In this document: positions 49,240-61,286 of the stretch, piece after piece
How the letters are laid out: the number at the start of each line of letters is the position of its first letter
How positions within the stretch are numbered: position 1 is the first letter of the stretch
Translations under genes and position numbers: made by a program
Notes under the pieces: generated by a model
Databases searched by the model: none
What the model was told of the DNA's origin: nothing
Seen by the model: the letters and a program-made list of their open reading frames with translations, nothing else
Assembly: GCA_029959085.1 (NCBI GenBank)
Contig: JARWIR010000002.1
Span: forward strand, 35,985,733 to 36,049,732
Origin: Nemophila menziesii
Taxonomy: Eukaryota > Streptophyta > Magnoliopsida > Boraginales > Hydrophyllaceae
Reading direction: 5' to 3'
DNA: 64,000 bases

Positions 49240-50945
49240 TACAAAATTACCCTTTGACGAATAGTATATAATGACCCAAAAACCCTAAATTGTAAAATAA
49301 TAAAATACCCCAGAAAGCATATAGAATGGGGCAAATATGGTAGCCACTAGGGTTTCCTAAGGGGTGGTTGCCCGACCCTCTCTGTTCCGTTTATGCCGAC
49401 AATTTCGCTATCGAAACCCTAAATATAACAACCCTCTTGTCATTCTTTATATGGTTAAAAGTATTACGCAACATGGCCGAATAATTGTTATATATGTACG
49501 TTAATATGTAATTCTTACTACATTAGTATTAGATTATGCTTTAAGAAGGAGCAAATTGTGTCCTACCAACTTCCTCCGAAGAATATAATATCCTCGCCAT
49601 GGTAACCTCCTTTTGACCTTGTAAAGCTATATCAACAAAGAGATAGTGTTTAGGATCCAAGAAAAAACAATAATTTATTATCATTGGTGGTAAACTTTAT
49701 AATCATAATGAAGATATAATACGAACAATTTCTAAAGAGTCGTAATCCCTTCTCCCATGCATTCTTTATCTAGATTATTTAGTTGTAAATAAGAAATTTT
49801 AAATGGGAAAACATTACATCATAAAATACTTGAATACCCATTATTTAATGTTATTAGTCTTTGTAGTATCATATAATATCTTGTATTAGATCTCTAACAT
49901 GTAGCACTTCTCTGAATATTTATACACAACTTATTTCTCTAAGTTATCATATGGTTGAATTCTTATAGGTCACAATTGGCTAAGCGATCAGAATAGAACA
50001 AAACTAGTGTTACATTGTATCATGGGTATGGAGATAAAATTCCATATATGTAATATGAAAATAGTTGTTTCAGAGATGAGTTTAGTGTATTACCCTATAA
50101 GAATTATGTATGTATCTCACTAGAGTTGGTTTTTGATGGAATACACTTATAATAGTTTTAGAAAGCCTAAATGATTTTTTGTATATCTTTTCCTACGTAC
50201 CATAAGTCAGATGTTTTAAAAAAGAACACAATCTTAAGAATTAAAATTTTTGTATTATAGTTTAAAAAATTTAGTCAAACAAACAACTAATCAAATATCT
50301 AAAAGATAAAAATATTGATCTAAATTTAACAACAGAAAATCTATATTTTGGGTGTGTAGGAGGTGTTCAGGGCCCTCTAATTTTTGAATTTTGGTAAGCT
50401 TGAAAAATTACCTTGTAACCCTCCAAAATTTATTAAAATTTACTTGTGCCAATATTAATAAAATTTGTTTTGTTAAATTTTAATTTTTTTAAAATAAATA
50501 TTTATTGTTTGTATAACAATATATATCTTATTTTATATAACATATATACTTATATATTAATTAAAATAAAACTTATGAGGACCTATTCTATGATTTTAGT
50601 AACATATAGAGACCATTGATACAAGGTTTAAATAATATCGTGCGTAGAATGCATTAAATAAATAAAATGAGCCGTATATTCAAAATTTTATACTAATTTT
50701 AGTATAAAAAAGTTTGATTACTAAATTACCCTTTGACGAGTAGTATATTATGACCCAGAAACCCTAAATCATAAAATAATCGAATAGCTTAGAAAGTATA
50801 TAGAATGAGGCAGATATGACAGCGGCTAGGGTTTTGGGATTTCCTAAGGGTGGTTGCACGACCCTCTATGTTCCAATTATGCCGATGATTTCACTATCAA
50901 AATCCTAAATTTAACAACCCTCATGTAATTCTTTATATGGAGAAT

Positions 50946-52316
50946 TTTAAATCATTATGATCATGACATTTTATTTTTCATTATATTCATTCTATGATAC
51001 TTTATGAGGCATATGAGAAACTTTTACTGGTATCATGGCGTGGCAACTTGCATAAAATTGGTTGGTTTGCAGCCATGAACTGGTTGATTTCTATATATTC
51101 GCCTATTTTTTCAGAAATTGTAGATGTTGTCCCAATATTTTAGTCGGTGTTGAGGCTATGATGAGATCTCAAATTTTAGTTTTTTACTATCTAAGAACGA
51201 ATAGATTGAAATGATCTGCCCGTAACTTGGTTGGGCAATCCAATTATTGGATATGCAACCATGGCATGGTTGGACTCTCTATTTGTCTCTATATAAACCT
51301 GATCTGAGCCTCAATTAAAATTGTTTCAAATTTTTTTCCTATTATTATATTCATGAGTGAGTAATTTGAGAGAATGATAAATTTAATGTCTAAATTAACA
51401 TTTTCTACTAAAAGATGTGATTTCTACTATCAATATAGTTTTCTTTTAAGAATCAAAGTTTTTTTAAATATATTTAGTTTCTGTTGAAGTAAACTTTAAT
51501 ATAGAGGTTAAGTTACATATAAGAAAAAAATGTGTAAGTCTTTTTAATCCATATATTCTCTTATTTCAATCCATATATTCTATTAATTTACATAATTTTA
51601 TAGTGAGATTTTCTTAAAAAATAAGCCGAGTAGAGAGATTGAATATTTCTAAAAGAAAATTTGTCTATGTAATCGTGAATTCTTTTTATATACTATTTAA
51701 CTATAGTTCTTTATTCTAAATGGCGGTGACCTCATATAATAAAGTTCGTGGCATCAACCGAAAATTTGTTCAAGATAATTTCTATATAAATATTAGTCTA
51801 TAGTGATAAAAGCCAATAAATAAATATATTATATTTAGGGTAGGGATATATATTTCTATAGGGTTAGAATTATTTCTTACCTCATGTTTTCAACAAAATA
51901 GATTGAAATCTGTACAAAAATATATTGAGGCAACCCTAAACTCTTATACGTTGAATGATTAATGATGAGACTTCCTTTTATAAGTTGGAATTTTTTTCCT
52001 GTAATTTTATATTGATGAAGATACTTCTATGTAAGTTGTCAAATCGAAATTCCAATTGATCATAACTTTAGAGAATATTAAATATGTATACATATACATG
52101 TATTTTAGATTATTTAAGTGATATCATATATTATTTAAAATTAGTCAAATATATTCTTGACTATTTTCCTATTTCTAACCAACTATTCTTGAGTTTAATG
52201 AATTTGCTGAATATTTCTGTTAGTATATATTTATGTATCACTGAAACTGTTATGATATTATAATGAGAGATAATTTATTTGTGAGCTACTTTACAAAGAA
52301 AACTAGATGATTTGAA
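50946..52316. mobile_element. Insert in U12 (alpha form), 1,371 bp
   Basis: The left tip is TTTAAATCAT as in U3 and U13; the right tip ATGATTTGAA is intact. It carries the alpha stretch CTATCTAAGAACG near 51187-51199 and CCATGGCATGG near 51269. Confidence 0.58.
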
Positions 52317-52560
52317 TCCTGAGCAATATAACTGGAAAACTTGCTATATATGTACGTAAATATGTAACTCTTACTACATTGGAAATAGATTATTCTTGAT
52401 GAGGGAGCAAATTGTGTCCTTAGACTCCCTCCGAAGAATATAATATCCCCATGATGGTCACCTCCTTTTAACCTTGTAAAGATATGGCTACAAAAACATA
52501 GTGTTTAGGCTAAAATTAAAAGAAAAAAAATTATAATCATGGTGGTGGACTTGATAATCA

Positions 52561-55500
52561 CAACAAAGATGTGTATGAACCTTTATTTGAATGTTGTAAT
52601 CCTTTCTAACATGCTTTTTTTATCTTGAGTATTTATTTCTAAATGCGAAAATTTAAATGGGAAAACATTGAATCATAAAATGCTTGAATACATATTATAT
52701 AATGTTATTAGTCTATGTAGTATCATACAATATCTTGTATTACACCTCTATCGTGTAATACTTTGCAGAGTATTCATACACTACTTAATTTCTCTAAGTT
52801 ATCATATGGTTGAATTCTTGTAGGTCACAATTTACTAATTGATTAGAATTGACATAATTGTTAAACTAATAACTTTTTTTATTTTTACTTGTAGAACACA
52901 AGTAATGTTAAATTGTATCATATGTATCGAGAGGAAAATACATATTTGTATAAATTGTCTAATAAAATAGATGTTTAGAGATGATATTAGTGCATTACCC
53001 TTATGAGAATTATTGATATATCTCACTAGAGTTAGTTTTAGAAACAATAAAAGAGTTTTGTATGTCTTTTCCTACATACAAATAGTCTGATGTTTTAAAA
53101 CAAAACACAATGTTAAGAATCAAAATTATTTTATTATACATTAAAAACATTCAGTCCAACAAACAACACATCGAATATTCAAAAAATACAGTATATTTAT
53201 CGGAATTTTACAAACTACAGTGTCGCTGTGTTAGGTGGTGTTTATGCCCTCCTAATTTTTGAATTTTTGTAAGCTATAAAAAACTAACTTATGTCCCTCC
53301 TAAGTTTTTAAGAATTTTACTTGTTCCAAAATTTTTAAAATTTGTTTTGTTATATTTCAGTTTTTTTCAAATAAATATTTATAGTGTGTATAATAAAATA
53401 TATCATATTTTGTATAACATGTAGACTTATATACTAATCAAATAAAACATATGAGGATTTGTTGTTTATTTTAGCAAAGTACCATTGATACAAGGTTTAA
53501 ATAATATAGTGACGTATAATGCATTTAATAAAATAATGATCCCCATATTTAAAAATATATATTAATTTTAGTATAGATAAAATTTTGATTACAAAATTAC
53601 CCTTTGACCAATAGTATATAATGACCCAAAAACACTAAATTGTAAAATAATAAAATAGCCCAGAAAGTATATAGAATGGTGCAAATATGGTAGCCACTAG
53701 GGTTTCCTAAGGGGTGGTTGCCCGACCCTCTCTGTTCCTTTTATGCCGACAATTTCGCTATCGAAACCCTAAATATAACAACCCTCTTGTCATTCTTTAT
53801 ATGGTTAAAAGTATTACGCAACATGGCCGAATAATTGTTATATATGTACGTTAATATGTAATTCTTACTACATTAGTATTAGATTATGCTTTAAGAAGGA
53901 GCAAATTGTGTCCTACCAAATTCCTCCGAAGAATATAATATCCTCGCCATGGTAAACTCCTTTTGACCTTGTAAAGCTATATCAACAAAGAGATAGTGTT
54001 TAGGATCCAAGAAAAAACAATAATTTATAATCATTGGTGGTAAACTTTATAATCACAATGAAGATATAATACGAACAATTTCTAAAGAGTCGTAATCCCT
54101 TCTCCCATGCATTCTTTATCTAGATTATTTAGTTCTAAATAAGAAATTTTAAATGGGAAAACATTACATCATAAAATACTTGAATACCCATTATTTAATG
54201 TTATTAGTCTATGTAGTATCATATAATATCTTGTATTAGATCTCTAACATGTAGCACTTCTCTGAATATTTATACACAACTTATTTCTCTAAGTTATCAT
54301 ATGGTTGAATTCTTATAGGTCACAATTGGCTAAGCGATCAGAATAGAACAAAACTAGCGTTACATTGTATCATGGGTATGGAGATAAAATTCCATATATG
54401 TATAAATTGTCTATGAAAATAGTTGTTTCAGAGGTGAGTTTAGTGTATTACCCTATAAGAATTATGTATGTATCTCACTAGAGTAGGTTATTTATGGAAT
54501 ACACTTATAATAGTTTTAGAAAGCCTAAAAGATTTTTTGTATATCTTTACCTACGTACCATAAGTCAGATGTTTTAAAAAAGAACACAATCTTAAGAATT
54601 AAAATTTTGGTATTATAGTTTAAAAAATTTAGTCAAACAAACAACTAATCAAATATCTAAAAGATAAAGATATTGATCGAAATTTAACAACAACAAAAAA
54701 TCTATATTTTGGGTGTGTAGGAGGTGTTCAGGGCCCTCTAATTTTTGAATTTTGGTAAGCTTGAAAAATTACCTTGTAACCCTCCAAAATTTATTAAAAT
54801 TTACTTGTGCCAATATTAATAAAATTTGTTTTGTTAAATTTTAATTTTTTTAAAATAAATATTTATTGTTTGTATAACAACATATATCTTATTTTATATA
54901 ACATATATACTTATATATTAATTAAAATAAAACTTATGAGGACCTATTCTGTGATTTTAGTCACATATAGAGACCATTGATACAAGGTTTAAATAATATC
55001 GTGCGTAGAATGCATTAAATAAATAAAATGGGCCGTATATTCAAAATTTTATACTAATTTTAGTATAAAAAAGTTTGATTACTAAATTACCCTTTGACGA
55101 GTAGTATATAATGACCCAGAAACCCTAAATCATAAAATAATAGAATAGCTTAGAAAGTATATAGAATGAGGCAGATATGACAGCGGCTAGGGTTTTGGGA
55201 TTTCTTAAGGGTGGTTGCACGACCCTCTATGTTCCAATTATGCCGATGATTTCACTATCAAAATCCTAAATTTAACAACCCTCTTATAATTCTTTATATG
55301 GAGAATTTTAAATCATTATGATCATGACATTTATTTTTTATTATATTCATTCTATGATACTTTATGAGGCATATGAGAAACTTTTACTGGTATCATGGCG
55401 TGGCAACTTGCATAAAATTGGTGGGTTTGCAGCTATGAACTGGTTGATTTCTATATATTAGCCTATTTTTTCAGAAATTGTAGATGTTGTCCCAATATTT

Positions 55501-56912
55501 TAGTCAATGTTGAAGCTATGATGAGATCTCAAATTTTAGTTTTTTACTATCTAAGAACGAATAGATTGAAAAGTAACTTGGTTGGGCAATCCAATTATTG
55601 GATATGCAACCATGGCATGGTTAGACTCTCTATTTGTCTCTATATAAACCTGATCTGAGACTCAATTAAAATTGTTTCAAATTTTTTTCGTATTATTATA
55701 TTCATGAGTGAGTAATTTGAGAGAATGATAAATTTTAGTGTCTAATTTAACATTTTCTACTAAAACATGTGATTTCTACTATTAATATAGTTTTCTTTTA
55801 AGAATCAAAGTTTTTTTAAATATATTTAGTTTCTGTTGAAGTAAACTTTAATATAGGGGTTAAGTTACATATAAGAAAAAAATATGTATGTCTTTTTAAT
55901 CCATATATTCTCTTATTTCAATCCATATATTCTATTAATTTACAATAATTTTATAGTGAGATTTTCTTAAAAAATAAGCCGAGTAGAGAGATTGAATATT
56001 TCTAAAAGAAAATTTGTCTATGTAATCGTGAATTTTTTTTATATACTATTTAACTATAGTTCTTTATTCTAAATGGCGGTGATCTTATATATTAAAGTTT
56101 GTGGCATCAACCGAAATCTTCTTCAAGATAATTTCTATATAAATATTAGTCTATAGTGATAAAAGCCAATAAATAAATATATTATATTTAGGGTAGGGAT
56201 ATATATTTCTATAGGGTTAGAATTATTTCTTACCTCATGTTTTCAACAAAATAGATTGAAATCTGTAAAAAAATATATTGAGGCAACCCTAAACTCTTAT
56301 ACGTTGAATGATTAATGATGAGACTTCCTTTTATAAGTTGGAATTTTTTTCCTGTAATTTTATATTGATGAAGATACTTCTATGTAAGTTGTCAAATCGA
56401 AATTCAAATTGATCATAACTTTAGAGAATATTAAATATGTATACATATACATGTATTTTAGATTATTTAAGTGATATCATATATTATTTAAAATTAGTCA
56501 AAAATATTCTTGACTATTTTCCGATTTCTAACCAACTATTCTTGAGTTTAATGAATTTGCTGAATATTTCGGTTAGTATATATTTCTGTATCACTGAAAC
56601 TGTTATGATATTATAATGAGAGATAATTTATTTGTGAGCTATTTTACAAAGAAAACTAGATGATTTGAATCCTGAGCAATATAACTGGAAAACTTGCTAT
56701 ATATGTACGTAAATATGTAACTCTTACTACATTGGTAATAGATTATTCTTGAAGAGGGAGCAAATTGTGTCCTTAGACTCCCTCCGAAGAATATAATATC
56801 CCCACGATGGTCACCTCCTTTTAACCTTGTAAAGATATGGCTACAAAAACATAGTGTTTAGGCTAAAATTAAAAGAAAAAAATTATAATCATGGTGGTGG
56901 ACTTGATAATCA
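52561..56912 (+). repeat. Satellite unit U13 (alpha), 4,352 bp
   Basis: Monomer A is 52561-54055; monomer B is 54056-55306 plus 56670-56912, split by the insert 55307-56669. It has the 42-bp B deletion but not the 8-bp deletion of U3 and U12. A one-base expansion of a T run near 52875 shifts the short minus-strand frame. The TGGGCC site is kept (near 55029). A 9-bp loss near 55571 in the insert removes the CTGCCC motif. Confidence 0.97.
55307..56669. mobile_element. Insert in U13 (alpha form), 1,363 bp
   Basis: The left tip is TTTAAATCAT and the right tip ATGATTTGAA. It shares the alpha stretch CTATCTAAGAACG near 55548-55560. Confidence 0.58.
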
Positions 56913-59900
56913 CAACAAAGATGTGTATGAACCTTTATTTGAATGTTGTAATCCTTTCTAACATGCTTTTTTTATCTTGAGTATTTATTTCTAAATGCGA
57001 AAATTTAAATGGGAAAACATTGAATCATAAAATGCTTGAATACATATTATATAATGTTATTAGTCTATGTAGTATCATACAATATCTTGTATTACACCTC
57101 TAGCGTGTAATACTTTGCAGAGTATTCATACACTACTTAATTTCTCTAAGTTATCATATGGTTGAATTCTTGAGGTCACAATTTACTAATTGATTAGAAT
57201 TGACATAATTGTTAAACTAACAACTTTATTATTTTTACCTGTAGAACATAAGTAATGTTAAATTGTATCATATGTATCGAGAGGAAAATACATATTTGTA
57301 TAAATTGTCTAATAAAATAGATGTTTAGAGATGATATTAGTGCATTGCCCTTATGAGAATTATTGATATATCTCACTAGAGTTAGTTTTAGAAACATTAA
57401 AAGAGTTTTGTATGTCTTTTCCTACATACAAATAGTCTGATGTTTTAAAAAAAAACACAATTTTAAGAATCAAAATTCTTTTATTATACATTAAAAACAT
57501 TCAGTCCAACAAACAACACCTCGAATATTCAAAAAATACAGTATATTGATCGGAATTTTACAAACTACAGTGTGGTTGTGTTAGGCGGTGTTTATGCCCT
57601 CCTAATTTTTGAATTTTTGTAAGCTATAAAAAACTAACTTATGTCCCTCCTAAGTTTTTAAGAATTTTACTTGTTCCAAAATTTTTAAAATTTGTTTTGT
57701 TAGATTTCAGTTTTTTTCAAATAAATATTTATTGTGTGTATAATAAAATATATCATATTTTATATAACATGTAGACTTATATACTAATCAAATAAAACTT
57801 ATGAGGACTTTAAATAATATAGTGACGTATAATGCATTTAATAAAATAATGATCCCCATATTTAAAATTATATATTAATTTTAGTATAGATAAAGTTTTG
57901 ATTACAAAATTACCCTTTGACCAATAGTATATAATGACCCAAAAACCCTAAATTGTAAAATAATAAAATACCCCAGAAAGCATATAGAATGGGGCAAATA
58001 TGGTAGCCACTAGGGTTTCCTAAGGGGTGGTTGCCCGACCCTCTCTGTTCCATTTATGCTGACAATTTCGTTATCGAAACCCTAAATATAACAACACTCT
58101 TGTCATTCTTTATATGGTTAAAAGTTATTACGCAACATGGCTGAATAATTGTTATATATGTACGTTAATATGTAATTCTTACTACATTAGTATTGAATTA
58201 TGCTTTAAGAAGGAGCAAATTGTGTCCTACCAACTTCCTCCGAAGAATATAATATCCTCACCATGGTAACCTCCTTTTGACCTTCTAAAGCTATATCAAC
58301 AAAGAGATAGTGTTTAGGATCCAAGAAAAAATAATAATTTATTATCATTGGTGGTAAAATTTATAATCATAATGAAGATATAATACGAACAATTTCTAAA
58401 GAGTCGTAATCCCTTCTCCCATGCATTCTTTATCTAGATTATTTAGTTCTAAATAAGAAATTTTAAATGGGAAAACATCACATCATAAAATACTTGAATA
58501 CACATTCATTAATGTTATTAGTCTATGTAGTATCATATAATATCTTGTATTAGATCTCTAACATGTAGCACTTCTCTGAATATTTATACACAACTTATTT
58601 CTCTAAGTTAACATATGGTTGAATTCTTATAGGTCACAATTGGCTAAGTGATCAGAATTGAAATAAGTGGTAAACTACAAGCTTGATTAGTTTTATCTGT
58701 AGAACAAAATTAGCGTTACATTGTATCATGATTATGAAGATAAAATTCCATATATGTATAAATTGTCTATGAAAATAGTTGTTTCAGAATGAGTTTAGTG
58801 CATTACCATATAAGAATTATGTATGTATCTCACTAGAGTTGGTTTTTGATGGAATACACTTATAATAGTTTTAGAAAGCCTAAAAGATTTTTTGTATATC
58901 TTTTCCTACGTACCATTAGTTAGATGTTTTAAAAAAGAACACAATCTTCAGAATTAAAATTTTGGTATTATAGATTAAAAAATTTAGTCAAACAAACAAC
59001 TAATCAAATATCTAAAACATAAAAATATTGATCGAAATTTAACAACAACAGAGAATCTATATTTTGGGTGTGTAGGAGGTGTTCAGGGCCTTCTAATTTT
59101 TGAATTTTGGTAAGCTTGAAAAATTACCTTGTAACCCTAAAAAATTTATTAAAATTTACTTGTGCCAAAATTTATAAAATTTGTTTTGTTAAATTTTAAT
59201 TTTTTTAAAATAAATATTTATTGTTTGTATAACAATATATATCTTATTTTATATAACATATATACTTATATATTAATTAAAATAAAACTTATGAGGACCT
59301 ATTGTGTGATTTTAGTAACGTATAGAGACCATTGATACAAGGTTTAAATAATATCGTGCGTAGAATGCATTAAATAAATAAAATGGGCAGTATATTCAAA
59401 ATTTTATACTAATTTTAGTATAAAAAAGTTTAATTACTAAATTACCCTTTGACGAGTAGTATATTATGACCCAGAAACCCTAAATCATAAAATAATAGAA
59501 TAGCAAAGAAAGTATATAGAATGAGGCAGATATGGCAGCGACTAGGGTTTTGGGATTTCATAAGGGTGGTTGCCCGACCCTCTATGTTCCAATTATGCCA
59601 ATGATTTCACTATTAAAATCCTAAATTTAACAACCCTCTTGTAATTCTTTATATGGAGAATTTCAAATCATTATGATCATCACATTTTATTTTTCATTAT
59701 ATTCATTCTAAGATACTTTATGAGGCATATGAGAAACTTTTACTGGTATCATGGCGTGGCAACTTGCATAAAATTGGTGGGTTTGCAGCCATGAACTGGT
59801 TGATTTCTATATATTAGCCTATTTTTCAGAAATTGTAGTTGTTGTCCCAATATTTTAGTCCTGTGTTGAGGCTATGATGAGATCTCAAATTTTAGTTTTT

Positions 59901-61286
59901 TACTTTCTGATCTATTTAACGAATAGATTGAAATGATCTGCCCGTAACTTGGTTGGGCAATCCAATTATTGGATATGCAACCATGGCGTGGTTGGACTCT
60001 CTATTTGTCTCTAAATAAACCTGATCTGAGCCTCAATTAAAATTGTTTCAATTTTTTTTTCCTATTATTATATTCATGAGTGAGTAATTTGAGAGAATGA
60101 TAAATTTTAGTGTGTAATTTAACATTCTCTGCTAAAACATGTGATTTCTACTATTAATATAGTTTTCTTTTAAGAATCAAAGTTTTTTTAAATATATTTA
60201 GTTTTTGTTGAAGTAAACTTTAATATAGGGGTTAAGTTACATATAAGAAAAAAATGTGTAAGTCTTTTTAATCCATATATTCTCTTATTTCAATCCATAT
60301 ATTCTATTAATTTACATTAATTTTATAGTGAGATTTTCTTAAAAAATGAGCCGAGTGGAGAGATTGAATATTTCTAAAAGAAATTTTTTCTATGTAATCG
60401 TGAATTTTTTTTATATACTATTTAACTATAGTTCTTTATACTAAATAGCGGTGACCTTATATATTAAAGTTCGTGGCATCAACCGAAATCTTGTTCAAGA
60501 TAATTTCTATATAAATATTAGTCTATAGTGATAAAAGACAATAAATAAATATATTATATTTAGGGTAGGGATATATATTTCTATAGGGTTAGAATTATTT
60601 CTTACCTCATGTTTTTAACAAAATAGATTGAAATCTGTAAAAAAATATATTGAGGCAACCCTAAACTCTTATATCTTGAATGATTAATGATGAGACTTCC
60701 ATTTATAAGTTGGAATTTTTTTCCTATAATTTTATATTGATGAAGATACTTCTGTGTAAGTTGTCAAATCGAAATTGAAATTGATCATAACTTTAGAGAA
60801 TATTTAATATGTATACATATACATGTAATTTAGATTATTTAAGTGATATCATATATTATTTAAAATTAGTCAAATATATTCTTGACTATTTTCCGATTTC
60901 TGACCAAATATTCTTGAGTTTAATGAATTTGCTGAATATTTCTGTTAGTATATATTTCAGTATCACTGAAACTGTTATGATAGTATAATGAGAGAATAAT
61001 TTATTTGTGAGCTATTTTACAAAGAAAACTAGATGATTTGAATACTGAGCAATATAACTGAAAAACTTGCTATATATGTACTTAAATATGTAACTCTTAC
61101 TACATTGTTAATAGATTATTGTTGAAGAGGGAGCAAATTGTGTCCTTAGACTTCCTCCGAAGAATATAATATCCCCACGATGGTCACCTCCTTTTAACCT
61201 TGTAAAGATATGGCAACAAAAATATAGTTTTTAGGCTAAAATTAAAAGAAAAAAAATTATAATCATGGTGGTGGACTTGATAATCA
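56913..61286 (+). repeat. Satellite unit U14 (mosaic), 4,374 bp
   Basis: Monomer A is 56913-58369 (1,457 bp); monomer B is 58370-59661 plus 61043-61286, split by the insert 59662-61042. A 37-bp deletion at about 57809-57811 in A joins GGACTT to TTTAAAT through a shared TT. The first part of A resembles U13 (CATAAAATGCTTG); the part after the deletion has beta marks (ATACCCCAGAAAGCAT). The B half is full length. Site II is lost (TGGGCA near 59384). Confidence 0.97.
59662..61042. mobile_element. Insert in U14, 1,381 bp
   Basis: Both terminal 10-mers are intact. It shares AAATAGCGG near 60443 and GTGAGCTATTTT near 61007 with U4, while also having the 4-bp left-end contraction of the beta form. 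Confidence 0.6.

Larger units (their letters stand above)
48312..52560 (+). repeat. Satellite unit U12 (alpha/beta recombinant), 4,249 bp
   Basis: Monomer A is 48312-49705 (1,394 bp); monomer B is 49706-50945 plus 52317-52560, split by the insert 50946-52316. This is the shortest unit. It has a 100-bp deletion in A with junction TTGAT at 49235-49239, the 42-bp deletion and the 8-bp deletion (about 50051-50060) in B. The A half starts beta, has alpha marks near 49073-49210, beta marks near 49305-49390, then alpha to the end. The deletion removes the stretch upstream of the A telo-box, leaving the telo-box and TATA-like element. Confidence 0.97.
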
